A DNA stretch of 64,000 nt, from positions 8,804,001 through 8,868,000 of the forward strand of contig CAVNZM010000009.1 of assembly GCA_963693365.1 (NCBI GenBank). Direction: 5' to 3'. The notes under the pieces were generated by a model. That model did not search any database, was not told where the DNA came from, and saw only the letters and a list, made by a program, of their open reading frames with translations. Positions 24,410-35,880 of this stretch are shown piece by piece (the stretch's first letter is position 1; each line of letters opens with the position of its first letter). Source of the DNA: Amoebidium appalachense. Its lineage: Eukaryota > Ichthyosporea. The position numbers were made by a program, and so were the translations under genes.

Positions 24410-24528
24410 AGATTATACAGTTAAAGTATAAAACAAGTGGCTCCTTTTCCAAGAGTCAACCCAAAAAGGTGTTCAGCGTTAACACTTTAGCAGTAAATAA
24501 CAAAATTTCGAAATTTCAAAACCGCAAA

Positions 24529-25866
24529 TCAACGACCACCACCCACAGTTTTCCTCACGCTTGCAACCGAAACGACTCCAGGGCGGCAAAACATGGTTGC
24601 AAACCGAAGACGACCATTGGCTGGGAGATTGGCTCGGATCTTGGTAACCAGGCAACCATTATGAAGGAATGTGAGTGTGGGACCATCTGATTGGTCCACA
24701 ATCAGGCTGATGGTGTCGCCCTCCCGTAGGGGACTGGATTCGCGGCTTCCTTGCCAGACAGGTTCGTCCTGTGTGTGTGTGTGTATGTATGTGGACGCAC
24801 GGTGTGGGGGAAGGAGAGGGGGGGGGGGGGGGGGGGGGGGGGGGGTAAGTGAGTGTGCTTGTGTGTGTGCGCGCGGGCGTGTACATGTGTCACAAGGAGA
24901 AAGGGTGGGAGCAGAGGGGGGGGGGGGGGGGGGGGGGGGGGGAATGACGAGAACACGGGGAAAGTTTTGCCTGTTCATCTGCCAAGTACAAAGTGAGATT
25001 GACCTTGCACAAACGCCACATAGCCACACAAGACAGATGTCATTATCATGGAGAAACTAGACAGTCAAAAGTTTCCCAAAGTTTCCCTCTGCTAAATCAA
25101 ATCGAAGTGTCGGCTAGCGTGCGCATACCATCTGCTTGCAATTAAACACATGTCACTCTTGTGGCTGTGCTTGTGAGCGTTGTGTGTATGTGCGCGCGAA
25201 CAGGGTGTGTTTTGTTTGTGTGTTTGCGTGCAAAAGACAACACTTTTTGTGTCCTTTTTTTCTCTTTTTTCTGTGCGTCTGTGTGTGTTTTCTTTTGTGA
25301 TAGTGGCGTGTGTTTTTTTTCCTTTGTTTTTTTTCTTTTTGGGTGGTGGTGGTGGTTGGGGGGGGGGGGGGGGGAGGGGGGGGGGGGGGGGGGGGGATTG
25401 CATGCACTCACCCCATGGCAGAGTGTAGGTGCCCCAGCAATCCTCCAATAGCAAAGCATCCATCCATCGTCCCTCCATCTGATTGGCTCATCATGCTCTC
25501 CGGCAATCACCCCAAACCCAATCCCTCCAAGAACCCCAACCTCATTCACTGTAAATTCAATTTTCGTCGACGGGAACATGCGCGTGGGCTTTCCCACTGC
25601 CCCTACCCAGCGGGTCAGCCCGTTGGATTCGGTGGCCCGAACCGTGTCACCGGATTGGTTGAAAGTCAGCGATGGGTGATTGCTGACTTGCTTGTCCCAC
25701 TGTGCAAAACACGGAATTTTCGGGCCCGTCTGAAGATTTATTGAACAGGATGATTTGTTGGAACCCTGGAAATAGATGTGAATGAGATAGCTGCTACTTG
25801 CATCGTCCTCCCACGTGATTATCGATCGTTTGTGTGGCAGGACCCTCCCCCCCCCCCCCCCCCACA

Positions 25867-25897
<31 letters not shown>

Positions 25898-26393
25898 CTC
25901 GGTATAAGGTCTCTAGGAAGGCATTTGTCTATGTCGTTACGTTGTTGGATAGAGAGACTGTTGGCCTTGGCGTGGCCACTTGAACACATGTGTCCATATG
26001 CTAAAGAGCAAATTCAACTACCCCCCCCCCCCCCTCCCCCTCCCCCGGCCCCTCCGCCGCGCGTAACCAATCGTTCATACATCGCACCCAATACGACCAC
26101 CATGACCCACACATAAACAGATAGAACACGTGTGCTCGAACAAACAAAAACCGTGTCAACACAAACATTGACCTCTCTTGCACAAACGTTGGTGGATATG
26201 ATCGTGGAGTTTGCTTGTGCGTGTGTGCGTGTGTGTGCGCACGCACGCACGTGTATGTGTGTGTCCCATGTGTGTGTATGTGTCTTGCGCGCATGTACAC
26301 GTGTCTCTTTTCTTATTTTCCATATTGCTCCTATTATCTTTTTATTGATTTGTGTCTGTGTGTGCGGCATTTTTTCTCCTGTTTTGAGGGGGA

Positions 26394-26425
<32 letters not shown>

Positions 26426-26849
26426 GGAGGGGGAGGGGGGGGGGGGGGAGGGGGGAGAGGGGGGGATGCTTACCTGATCCAACCAACACTTCAACTCCTC
26501 CCAACTTCTCTTGCGGGCCTCACCATCCTTCTTCGCCATTTTAGCCAATCGTTTCTCCTCTTTGATTTTTAACCAACTGCTCAGGGAATTCATTAAAGTA
26601 TCTTCGTCGACGTGAATCTCCGGCCAACCAATCAAAATGGTCACATGTCGTCCGGGCATGTCACCAGATGCCATAAGTGCGCAGAGGGTATGGGCATGCT
26701 CAGTGATGTATGCCTGGGCTGCTTTAAGAAGTGTCTCGTCGCAGATGTAATCGGCAACCTGGAATACAAAAAGTATATATAAAAAAGGAAGGGGCAGTAG
26801 ATAACAAGAAAAAGAGAGGTGTGGCCTAAGTCATCGGCAACTACTAGTT

Positions 26850-26926
<77 letters not shown>

Positions 26927-27145
26927 TAAATTCGCGGCATGTGTGCGTGTGGGCGTGAGTGTGTGCGTCCGTGTGCATACACGTGCGTGTGCGATTATTA
27001 TACTAGCTATTTTATTCCGTTTTGCCTGATTTCCCCTTCAAGTTTCAAGTTTCAACACGATTATTATTCCAGTTGTCCTCTTTTTTTTTTTTTTGAGTTT
27101 TTTGGAGTGTGGGTGGGTGTGGGTGGGGTGAGAATTGAGAAGTGT

Positions 27146-27176
<31 letters not shown>

Positions 27177-27243
27177 GGGGGGGGGAAGGGGGGGAAGAGA
27201 GTGTGTGTGGGAGGGGGGGGGGGGAGGGGGGAAGTGTGTATTT

Positions 27244-27274
<31 letters not shown>

Positions 27275-28556
27275 GGGGGAGGGTAGATGCGGATGTACAA
27301 GAACACCACGACAAGCACGATGCAGGACACAAGACACCCGGGTGTGCAAAAACAAATATGTCACGGTATTACTATGCAACATCAGCAGCACTTCATATGG
27401 TATGCAACAAAAACATTGCCCATCCGAGGGGCGGGAGGGGGGGGAGGGGGGGAGGGGGGAGGGGGGAGGGGGGAGGGGGGAATGATGTTCCCGTGCACAC
27501 ACCTCGAGTAGCACAAATACGTTGTGGGGCAGCATGTGTTCCACCAAGTACTGTGTGCACATAGTGGCTGCATGGTCTAGGAGGTACATGTTCGCCGCTA
27601 GAAGCACATCCACGGCATCGTGCCAGGATGCAAAACATAGACTGCCGGTGTACATGTATCTGCGAAAGGGTGGGATAGATGTTAGATACTTGAATAAGTT
27701 TTTGGATGTATTATGCGTGTTATGACCAGTGTACATGTGCCTGTGTGGGGTTGGGATGTTATGTACTTTATACTATCGCAGTGTGCGTGTTGTGGTTAAT
27801 GAGTGAGAGCACTTGTAAGCAGGGTGGGAGGAAGAGGTGTTTCTGCCTTTATCAACGTCTGTCATGGTAATTTCAGATGCACGGTGGGTGAGAAACAGTT
27901 ACAAGTTCAGTTCTTGTCCCAAACCTGTGCGCCCTCCCCTTCTTCTACTTTTTTTTTTTTTTTTTTTTTTTTTTGTGGGGGGGGGGGGGGGGGGGGGGAG
28001 GAGGAGGAGGGGGGGGGGGACCTCTTTTTCAATTTATGCTATGTGGGTCCTGTGCTTGTGAATGAGTGTTGCTTCTACATGCTTCTACATGCCTCGGTGA
28101 GCAGCTGTGGCAGAGCTTAATGTAAAAGGTAACAAAAAAATTCCCATGTTAGAGGTGCTTGTATGCATTTTGGGTGCTCTTTAATGAAGTGGCAGCTACA
28201 TCTAAGGAGGACAACACAAGCCGTGTGCGCAGATGATTAACAAAGCCATACCTCAGAATACTCTCAAAGGCTGCCGCAGACATCCCCCCAATCTCCACTT
28301 CTCTCTGTGTTGACTCCATAAAGCCCCCCTTTTGTGAAGAGGCCAACTTATACCCCCCACTCGAGTTCCCCCCCTCCAGCATTGCTCGTAGAGGTTCGCT
28401 CGCAGCAGAAACGATGCATTTGTGAGCTTGAAATAACCTGCCCCCTACTTTGAAAGTGACATCTGAATGAAACAAAGACGCGTTTTCATACATGTGAAGC
28501 ATGCGTTGCTGAAATGGGTCCTCCGGGGCCCGGGAGTCATACGTGAACGGAGCCAT
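24529..28556 (-). CDS. BTB-BACK-SPRY domain protein, five exons, complete
   Basis: Exons in coding order: 28556-28252, 27659-27503, 26758-26474, 25765-25412, 24768-24529. All borders are AG/GT, phases agree, and the product is 446 aa. Residues about 25-155 are a BTB/POZ domain (HSDVTFKVGGRLFQAHKCIVSAASEPLRAML broken by a Ser/Gly insert, then ILRYMYTGSL and AANMYLLDHA). A BACK-like helical region follows (LPHNVFVLLE, ICDETLLKAAQAYI). Residues about 250-446 form a SPRY-like fold (GGIGFGVIAGEHDE, DGWMLCYW, GDTISLIVDQSDGPTLTFLHNG). BTB-BACK proteins commonly act as substrate adaptors for cullin-3 ubiquitin ligases, with the C-terminal domain choosing the target; that role is inferred. Three of four donors are followed by sense-strand C tracts. 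Confidence -1.
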
Positions 28557-29500
28557 TCTTTCAAGTTGGATTGTTTGGTTCTGGCTATGTTCGGATTATG
28601 AAGCTTTCACCTTTCACTACATAGGCATGCGAGAAGATAATGAGAGGACCAACACTAAAACGATGTGATAGAGAGAAATTCAATCTTGGCAGCTCTGTCA
28701 TAATTCAACCCCACTCCTACACACACTGCAAACTACGCACCTTTTGATCGACATTTTTGGGGGGGGCAACCGTTGAAGGGCTGCTCTGCGCGTTTTCGTT
28801 CCATCTTTTACGAAGAAGTTGGTGCGGCCGCAACCAGTCAAGTGCACCATTGTGAGAATACGGAAAATCGAGAATGTTTAGGATTTGTACGACTTACGTA
28901 CCTAAAAATCTGGTATTGGCAAGCTTGGGCTGTTGGACCGAGGAAGGAGGATTTGCTGTACTGCAAGCCTGTAGTGCACCGCAAAAACGGTGGTTTCAAA
29001 CATGCAGGGCCGATACGAACCCTAAAACACGTGCAGGTGGCTACCACCTACTGAGGCGGTGTCTCCCTTTTCTTTTCTTTTTTTTTTTTTTTGCGCCACA
29101 AGTAGATGTATAACGTCGCACGTGCGGCAACACGTCAGTACGTGTTAGTGCAGGTGGGTGGTTCTATGCCAGCAGCATAGGCCGAGTGCACGTGCTGGGA
29201 TTTACAGTGTAAAAGATTGAAAATTCCGGAATGTCGGCATAGCAGCAGTTTTGAATCCACCAAAAGAGCTGGATGGGGCACTTATGGCCAAGGGATGAAT
29301 TGTCAAATATGAGGCATACAGGAACGTAACCGGCTGTGTAGTCGCAGTGCCGCGGTGTACATATGCCATACACCGTTATGCAGGGTGTGTGGCTAGTAGG
29401 GCTGCATTGTCAAATATGAGGCATACAGGCATGAAACCAACTGTGCAGTGCAGTGCGTATGTATATACACGTGTGTCTGGTGACATATGATATACATAAA

Positions 29501-29567
<67 letters not shown>

Positions 29568-29568
29568 A

Positions 29569-29654
<86 letters not shown>

Positions 29655-29732
29655 AAGAGAGGGAGAGAGGGAGAGAAAGAGGGAGAGAAAGAGAGAGAGA
29701 GACTCAGCGAGATCTAGAGAGAGGGGGGGGGG
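28557..29732. other. Intergenic upstream of the BTB gene; short direct repeat and (GA)n
   Basis: Promoter side of the BTB gene, then anonymous DNA. A motif beginning GTCAAATATGAGGCATACAGG appears near 29,303 and again near 29,408, a partial tandem duplication of about 100 bp. A poly-G tract (29,502-29,535) and (GA)n (29,536-29,700) abut the LTR B start. The open frame at 28,773-29,054 is not recognisable. Confidence -1.
29536..29700. repeat. (GA)n microsatellite left of LTR B
   Basis: About 165 bp of GA with scattered A/G interruptions, following a G run and ending about 30 bp before the LTR B start. Confidence -1.
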
Positions 29733-29845
29733 TGTTGGAATACGTCACCACGTATGACAGCAAGAGCCTTGAAGTATGTATGTGTCTTAGCTTTGTTTGT
29801 ACTCGTGTCTGCTTTCCTTCTTTGTGCACTTTCCCTTTTCTCTTT

Positions 29846-29877
<32 letters not shown>

Positions 29878-30195
29878 CCCCCCCCCCCCCCCCCCCCCCC
29901 CGTATCTCTCTCTCTCCCTTGTTTCTGTGAGCACAGATATCTGTAGATCTGTGCACACCTGGCTCTCTTGGCTGATAAGAACTTATTGTATTTTATTTCT
30001 GTTTGCTCTCCTCTGTTTATCTGAGAGGTAGCGTGATTGGCTAGCTACATTCGTTGTCTTTCTTTTATTTCAAAATGGCTTAGTTTTGTTCTCAATAGGA
30101 TGGCTTGCCTGTGTCGCGAGCGAGTACATCTGTGGATCGTGTTGTGCATTCCTGTCTATTAATATATGTGTTGTGATTGGACAATAGATACATAT
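29733..30195 (+). repeat. LTR B, left part (5' segment), interrupted by the Copia insertion
   Basis: Begins TGTTGGAATACGTCAC and aligns with the first half of the complete inverted LTR B at 43070-43970 up to GAATTCGGTT, where similarity stops and Copia internal sequence starts. The second half resumes at 36,524 and ends AACAACA at 36,921. Flanking bases are GGGGG on both sides, compatible with a 5-bp target duplication in poly-G. It was a solo LTR before Copia entered. Confidence -1.
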
Positions 30196-30261
30196 GGAAT
30201 TCGGTTCCACTGCGCAATCTCGCTACAACCGCGAAAATCTCTCAGTCTTACTGCTTCAATC

Positions 30262-32688
30262 ATGACTGACAAACCGTCGTATATCAACCTTCCAATATGG
30301 AATCCGTCCGAGAAACGAGACGAGAAACGTCTTAATTATTTCGAGTGGGAGCCACTCATTCACCGGTTCATTAGAACCACCATTGCCGAGAAATTCGTTG
30401 ACGCTATCAAGAGGCCACAGTGGGTTGACGGCGCTGAAGCCAACCAGTGGCTAGGCTACACCACCAAGGACTCCTACAAGAAAGCTTCCGACGTCCTCGA
30501 CCAGATCCTCAACCAGTCCGTCCACCCGACCGAGCTCTACGACTCCGGCCGGATGCAAGACGGTGTCCACGGTGGTGAAGTCTTCCACAACCTACGTATG
30601 GCGTATGTAGCAGAGAAGGAGGCCCGAGTCACCCAGATTCAAGTCACCTTCGAGGAGCTTGAACTACGAGACTACCCCAACGTCACAGCATACCTCACCC
30701 GTCTCCAACGTCTGGCTACGACACTTGCCTGCCTCGACGAACCCGTCCAGCACAAGGATGTCGTACGTAAGTTCTTCCTCCACATCCGGAAGAACACAGC
30801 CCTGGTCTGCCCCGACATTGAACGTCTCTGCTCCGACTACTGGATGAACAACAAGGCCTACCCGTCCTTCAACATGCTCATCAGTGACATCCGAGGAGCT
30901 GAAATCCGTGCCGGCCTCATCGACGCAGGCACAGGTGCAACCGTCAACAACCGTCCCCTCCGTGCACTCCAGAGCAGAGTGCTTCCCCCCGGTGACCTCC
31001 GTAACCGTATTCCTCGACGTGAGCATACACCTCACCGTTCCCCGTCCCGTTCCCGTGATCCTCGTCCTCCCTCCAAGTCACCCGGCCCCCGTTCAACTTC
31101 CCCTTACCACCGTGGTAACAGGGACAACCGTAACCGACAGCACAACACCAACAGTGTGAAGTGTTCCTACTGCCATGAGCCCCACCACATCACAGCATGC
31201 CCGGAGCCTGGCTGCACAGTTGCTCGTCGTGCCAAGCAGGAGAAAGGTGACAAGAGTGTGAAATTTGCACTCATCTCCTCCACCGGCACACCTGACAGTA
31301 ACGACCCCGTCTGGGACAGTGCTTGTAATGCACACATCTGCCCCATCAAGGAGTATTTCTCCTCCCTTACCCCGTGTCCTCCCACCCCCATTCACGGCCT
31401 CGGCACAGTCAATGCCAAACAACGTGGCATCATCAACATAACACTGCACTACAACGGCCACCCAACACCGTGCAGCATCAATGCTTACTACGTACCCGAG
31501 GCACCGTCTTTCCTCGTGTCTACCTCCATGGCATCAGCTGCCGGCCTCCTAGGTCATTGTGACGATACAGACAACCACCCGTCGTTCCTCTACAGCCGTA
31601 ATGGTGACATTATTACAGATCTCACCCCCCTCGACGGTCTCTACTACATCACTGACTATGTGATTGAGACTCCTAAACACCCGGGGGTCCAAGCCTACAC
31701 AGCAAGGACTCAACCACCCGACGACCTCACCCTTTGGCACAACCGTCTCGGCCACCGTGCCCTCTCCACCGTCACCAGGATGGCCAAGGATGAGCTTGTC
31801 ATCGGCATGCCCCCCTCCCTCAAGTCACCCGACAACAGTGACTGCTTCGGCTGCATGTCTGGCAAGACCACAAAGGCCCCCTTTCCCGGCACCCGTTCCA
31901 AGTTCACCATTCCCGGTGCTAAGTGGCACCTGGACTTCTTCGAAGCTCCCTGTGCTTCCTACGGAGGCTACAAGGTTGCTCTGGTGTGTGTTTGTGATGC
32001 CACCGGTTACACCACCGTGTTCCCCCTTTACAACCGTGGTGAAACCCTCAGCCACATTCAGTCTCTCGTTGAAACCATCGAACGTCAGACACCTGAGATC
32101 GTCACCCATCTTCGGTTTGACTCCGGCTCTGAGTTCACCTCCAAGGACACCGAGGCCTACTGCAAGCAGAAAGGCATCATCATGGAGTTTGCCCCCGTCG
32201 ACACACCACAACACAATGGTGTTGTTGAACGGAAGATGAGAGAACTGCAAGAGACAGTCCGTTGCTTCCTCCATGCCGACAAGGACCAACCTCTCTCTCC
32301 CAAGTTGTGGGTTGCTGCTCTCAAGCATACAAGCTACATCATCAACGTCACACCGTCATCTGCTGCCAACGGCAACACTCCCTTCGAGGCTTTCCACGGC
32401 TTCAAACCCGACGTCTCCCAGCTCCACGTGTTCGGCTCCCCTGCCTATGTGCATGTTCCCCGGTCAAAGAGGAACAAGCTGGCATCAACCGTCAGAGTCG
32501 GCACCTACGTCGGCTGGGACCTACCCTCCAAGGCACACAAGATCCTCGACCATGCCAGCAACCAAATCAAGATCTGCCGTGATGTGATCTTCGACGAGTC
32601 GAAATTCACGGGCAGCACCAATCAGGTCTCCGTTCCCCCCAAACCCGATCTGCCGACATTGGACCCCCCCCTCCGACGACGACGATGA
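30262..32688 (+). CDS. Copia polyprotein, first part: Gag, protease, integrase
   Basis: Start is the ATG in caatcATGACTGAC; the frame is open upstream into LTR B, but that ATG is outside the element. The product is 808 aa. Gag: about residues 1-330, with an Arg/Pro/Ser-rich stretch and a zinc knuckle (CSYCHEPHHITAC, slightly off the usual spacing). Protease: VWDSACNAHIC supplies the catalytic Asp-Ser-Ala triplet. Integrase: His-His-Cys-Cys zinc site (LWHNRLGH and CFGCMSGK), then the Asp-Asp-Glu core with WHLDFFE, LRFDSGSEF and QHNGVVERKM. The frame ends in poly-Arg then TGA just after a run of eight C (32664-32671), in the linker before reverse transcriptase. That stop looks like a one-base slip. 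Confidence -1.
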   Translation: MTDKPSYINLPIWNPSEKRDEKRLNYFEWEPLIHRFIRTTIAEKFVDAIKRPQWVDGAEANQWLGYTTKDSYKKASDVLDQILNQSVHPTELYDSGRMQDGVHGGEVFHNLRMAYVAEKEARVTQIQVTFEELELRDYPNVTAYLTRLQRLATTLACLDEPVQHKDVVRKFFLHIRKNTALVCPDIERLCSDYWMNNKAYPSFNMLISDIRGAEIRAGLIDAGTGATVNNRPLRALQSRVLPPGDLRNRIPRREHTPHRSPSRSRDPRPPSKSPGPRSTSPYHRGNRDNRNRQHNTNSVKCSYCHEPHHITACPEPGCTVARRAKQEKGDKSVKFALISSTGTPDSNDPVWDSACNAHICPIKEYFSSLTPCPPTPIHGLGTVNAKQRGIINITLHYNGHPTPCSINAYYVPEAPSFLVSTSMASAAGLLGHCDDTDNHPSFLYSRNGDIITDLTPLDGLYYITDYVIETPKHPGVQAYTARTQPPDDLTLWHNRLGHRALSTVTRMAKDELVIGMPPSLKSPDNSDCFGCMSGKTTKAPFPGTRSKFTIPGAKWHLDFFEAPCASYGGYKVALVCVCDATGYTTVFPLYNRGETLSHIQSLVETIERQTPEIVTHLRFDSGSEFTSKDTEAYCKQKGIIMEFAPVDTPQHNGVVERKMRELQETVRCFLHADKDQPLSPKLWVAALKHTSYIINVTPSSAANGNTPFEAFHGFKPDVSQLHVFGSPAYVHVPRSKRNKLASTVRVGTYVGWDLPSKAHKILDHASNQIKICRDVIFDESKFTGSTNQVSVPPKPDLPTLDPPLRRRR

Positions 32689-32814
32689 AACTCCGTCTGT
32701 GGTCATCTCCCAACCGTCCTGGCACAACCAACCAGCCCCGGTTGAACCCGTGCCTCCCCCGAGCCCCCCCCCCCACTGGCCAACAACCCTTGCTGCCGGC
32801 CCCCCCCCGTTGCT

Positions 32815-34629
32815 GTGCATCAACCCGGCTACATGACTCCGGTTCGTCCTGGGTCCCCCACCTTCCACTCGGCCACGAGCAGCCCTGTGGACACCGATGC
32901 CCCCCTCACCACCGCTCCTATTCCTGGCTTCCATGCCCCTATCCCGGCCTCCACCACCTACCCGGCCACCACCCCCCTCAAGGACCCCCCCAAGCCCAAC
33001 CTTCGTCGGTCTACACGTCTCACCAAGACTCCAACGGCACTGGTCAGCATCGTAGCACCGACCATCAACATTGACCAGCTCCCCAAGGGCATTCAAAAGC
33101 TTTGCAACGGTCCCAACGGTGATGCCGTCATAGCTGCCCTCACCTCCGAGTACCAAGCCTTCATCACCAAGGATGTCTTCACCATTGTTGATCCCCCCCC
33201 TGGTGCCAACATCATCAAGTTCAAGTGGATTGTGACTGAGAAAGTCCTCAACTCAGCCGGTGACACCAAGATCAAAGCTCGTGGTGTTGCAAAGGGCTTC
33301 ACTCAAGTCTACGGTGTTGACTACGGTGACACCTCTTCCCCCGTGGTGATGTCCTCCTCCGTCCGTGCCCTCCTTGCCATCGGTGTGGACGGCAACCATG
33401 AGATTCATCAACTCGACGTCTCAACTGCCTTCCTCAACAGTCCTCTTCAAGAAGACATCTACATTGAGCCACCACCTGGCTTCATCACCCCCGGCAACGA
33501 ACACAAGGTCTGGAAACTTAAGAAGGCACTCTACGGGCTCAAGCAAGCATCACTGGCCTGGTATGAGTACTTCGACAAGGTCCTCCTTGCTCACGGTCTC
33601 GAACGTCTCCGTTCAGATCCATGTGTCTACATCAAGACCTTCCCCAACGGTGACATCATCCTCACTGGCAACTATGTGGACGACGTCATCATCATCTGCA
33701 CGGCCAACTCCTCCCACACCAAGGATCTAGTAGACCACATCATGAAGTCAGCTCTCTGCAAGGTTGACCTTCCCGACATCTTCCTTGGCACCCAGCTCAT
33801 CCACACCCCCGGTCACCTCAAGCTGCTTCAGCAATCCTACATCAACGACATCGTCAGAGACTTCAACCTCAACGATGCTCACCCCAAGGCTACTCCCATT
33901 CCCGTCGGCACCGTCATCACCATCAACGAGAACGACTCACCACCCATCAAGGTTCCCTACCGTGAACTACTCGGCCGTCTTTTGTGGGTTGCTCGTTGTT
34001 CCCGGCCCGACATCTCCTTTGCCATCGGCTACCTCGGTAGATTCAGTGCCAACCCCACCAAACTTGCATGGGAATGTCTACTCCGTGTAGTTCGGTACCT
34101 CATCGGCACTTCCAACCTCGGCCTTCACTACGACAAGTCTGCTTCCGACGACAACACCCCCTTGCTGGAGTGTTATTCTGATGCTGACTTTGCCAACTGC
34201 CCCAACACCCGTCGTTCAACCACCGGATACGTCATCTTCTTCAAGGGCATACCCATCACATGGTATTCGAAGCTGCAGTCCATCACGGCAACATCCACCA
34301 CCGAGGCTGAGCTTCTGGCCATCAATGCTGCTGTTCAAAACGTCATCTGGCACCGTGATCTCCTCCGTGAACTCGGCTACCCGATGACCGACCCCACCCC
34401 CGTCTACTGTGACAACCAGTCCACCATTGCCCTCCTGCACACCAACAGCATCAAGCACCGGACCAAACACATTGCAGTCCGTTACCACAACACGAAGGAC
34501 TACATCAAGAGTGGGGATGTGGTCGTCACCTACGTGTCCAGCAAAGACAACGTGGCTGACATCTTCACCAAGCCCCTGCCCGGGCCCTCCCACGAGCAGC
34601 ACCGTGATTCACTCAGTCTTCGTGACTGA
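32815..34629 (+). CDS. Copia polyprotein, second part: reverse transcriptase and RNase H
   Basis: The frame is open from about 32,809 in the same register as the upstream gag-integrase frame, but about 130 bp between them is readable only in another frame. Reverse transcriptase motifs: KARGVAKGFTQVYGVDY, HQLDVSTAFLNSPL, ALYGLKQA and the catalytic YVDDVIII. RNase H motifs: ECYSDADFANC, STTEAELLA, YCDNQSTIALLHTN and the typical Copia ending NVADIFTKPL. A short tail ends in SLRD. No other stops or frameshifts are seen, so the copy is young. A run of about 53 C follows the stop almost immediately. Confidence -1.
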   Translation: MHQPGYMTPVRPGSPTFHSATSSPVDTDAPLTTAPIPGFHAPIPASTTYPATTPLKDPPKPNLRRSTRLTKTPTALVSIVAPTINIDQLPKGIQKLCNGPNGDAVIAALTSEYQAFITKDVFTIVDPPPGANIIKFKWIVTEKVLNSAGDTKIKARGVAKGFTQVYGVDYGDTSSPVVMSSSVRALLAIGVDGNHEIHQLDVSTAFLNSPLQEDIYIEPPPGFITPGNEHKVWKLKKALYGLKQASLAWYEYFDKVLLAHGLERLRSDPCVYIKTFPNGDIILTGNYVDDVIIICTANSSHTKDLVDHIMKSALCKVDLPDIFLGTQLIHTPGHLKLLQQSYINDIVRDFNLNDAHPKATPIPVGTVITINENDSPPIKVPYRELLGRLLWVARCSRPDISFAIGYLGRFSANPTKLAWECLLRVVRYLIGTSNLGLHYDKSASDDNTPLLECYSDADFANCPNTRRSTTGYVIFFKGIPITWYSKLQSITATSTTEAELLAINAAVQNVIWHRDLLRELGYPMTDPTPVYCDNQSTIALLHTNSIKHRTKHIAVRYHNTKDYIKSGDVVVTYVSSKDNVADIFTKPLPGPSHEQHRDSLSLRD

Positions 34630-34630
34630 G

Positions 34631-34634
<4 letters not shown>

Positions 34635-34687
<53 letters not shown>
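34635..34687. repeat. Poly-C run of about 53 nt in the Copia 3' region
   Basis: Uninterrupted C run beginning 5 nt after the Copia stop codon. Either acquired after insertion or carried by the element; a second Copia copy would tell. Confidence -1.
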
Positions 34688-34690
<3 letters not shown>

Positions 34691-35171
34691 TCATCTACAG
34701 TGGTCTTCAAGTAGGTTGGGGCCCTGGCCAGTGGTCTACACATCACCGTGTAGAGACACCTCCCAACGAAAGTCTACTGCTGTCTTCATCGATCTTCAGT
34801 GTGTGCATCTTCAGTGGGGATTTCTTCTCCACCATCCGTCGTTTATTTATATACCACCATATATATAATGTATTTATCATTAGCCACCAACACGTCACAC
34901 ATACACTAGTTGTTTCTTCTATATATATTTATATATCACGTCATTGGCTACCGTCATCTTCCGAGTCTTCAGAGGCAACCGTCGTTGTGTGCTTCTTCCG
35001 TTTTGGTTTTCTTCCCCGGCTTGCACCTTCAAGTCTTCTCCATTGTCTTCTCGAGTTGGGAAACTTGACTGTGACTTCACGGCACCTACTTCTACATGTG
35101 TGAAAGTCTTAACATCAACAGTCACATCAACAAACTTCACGAGAACCCAACTTCCAACCCTTGAGTGGGGA

Positions 35172-35880
35172 TGTCATCTTCACTTAATTCTCAGCAAGAC
35201 TTAGAAGTTGAGTTTGGTATTTATTTATTAGTTGTTGTAGTTTGTTTCCTTTTCCTTTCTTCATTTCTTTCTTTCTTTTCCGTTTCCGTGTACACGACAT
35301 CTTAGATCTGTGTACGTATCGACATACTTAGCTCGCGCACACGTATTGTCGTTTGCGTCAAAATCTATATATGTCATCCAATCATATCTCGTTTGTATTT
35401 TCCCAAATATAGTAACTTACATTCCTTTCTCATTCCTTTCCCACGACGTAGCATTGTGCTATGTTCTTCAACTATTAGGAATAATTATATTTAGACGTGT
35501 TATGATAAGAACATGTATAAATATATGTTATGAATTAATAGTTACATAAGTGGTTTCATTTTGTTAAATGTTTCCGTGCTTTTATTAGAAGTTTCTTTCA
35601 TTAGAGGATTGAGTTTTATATTCTATGTGTCGACAGACATTTTAATCGATATATTTTACACTCATAGTTTTCGTCCTTTTGATTGGTTTATCGTTTCACA
35701 TTCCCAAGTATAAAAGGGACCTCATCTTGAAATAAATCACAAGCAGTCGTATTCACTTCCTATGGTTCCAGAAATCGTTCCTCCTCTCCGGTTGTGTTTT
35801 TCCCGTGTGTCTTTGTGTTGTGTTTTACATAACACCCATCTGTGCTCTCTGCTTCTCCGTTTACCCACACAAAATTACAC
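35172..35880 (+). repeat. Copia 3' LTR
   Basis: Starts TGTCATCTTCAC directly after a purine tract and ends near AAATTACACA. It contains a promoter-like GTATAAAAGG and AATAAA around 35,710-35,740. Its terminal part (GTGTTTTACATAACACC, then CTGTGCTCTCTGCT) resembles the terminus of LTR B, so A and B are related families. The first 647 bp are repeated in reverse orientation at 35877-36523. Confidence -1.

Larger units (their letters stand above)
22162..24528. other. Intergenic, repeat-rich, between two convergent genes
   Basis: Contains a C run at 22,359-22,390, a (CAA)n block around 22,470-22,510, mixed CA repeats, several poly-G tracts at 23,180-23,485, then about 1 kb of repeat-free AT-rich DNA (23,600-24,500) that probably includes the 3' UTR of the minus-strand BTB gene. 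Apart from the possible exon at 22,814 no coding region is supported. Confidence -1.

Noticed and set aside
28773-29054. 93-aa plus-strand frame
   Set aside because: An equally long minus-strand frame overlaps it; no motif and no promoter.
30166-30261. Earlier ATG for the Copia polyprotein
   Set aside because: It lies within LTR B, which is separate DNA that Copia inserted into; the ATG at 30,262 is the first inside the element.
35310-35549. 79-aa frame, repeated at 36146-36385 on the other strand
   Set aside because: It is LTR sequence; the duplication reflects the palindrome, not a pair of genes.
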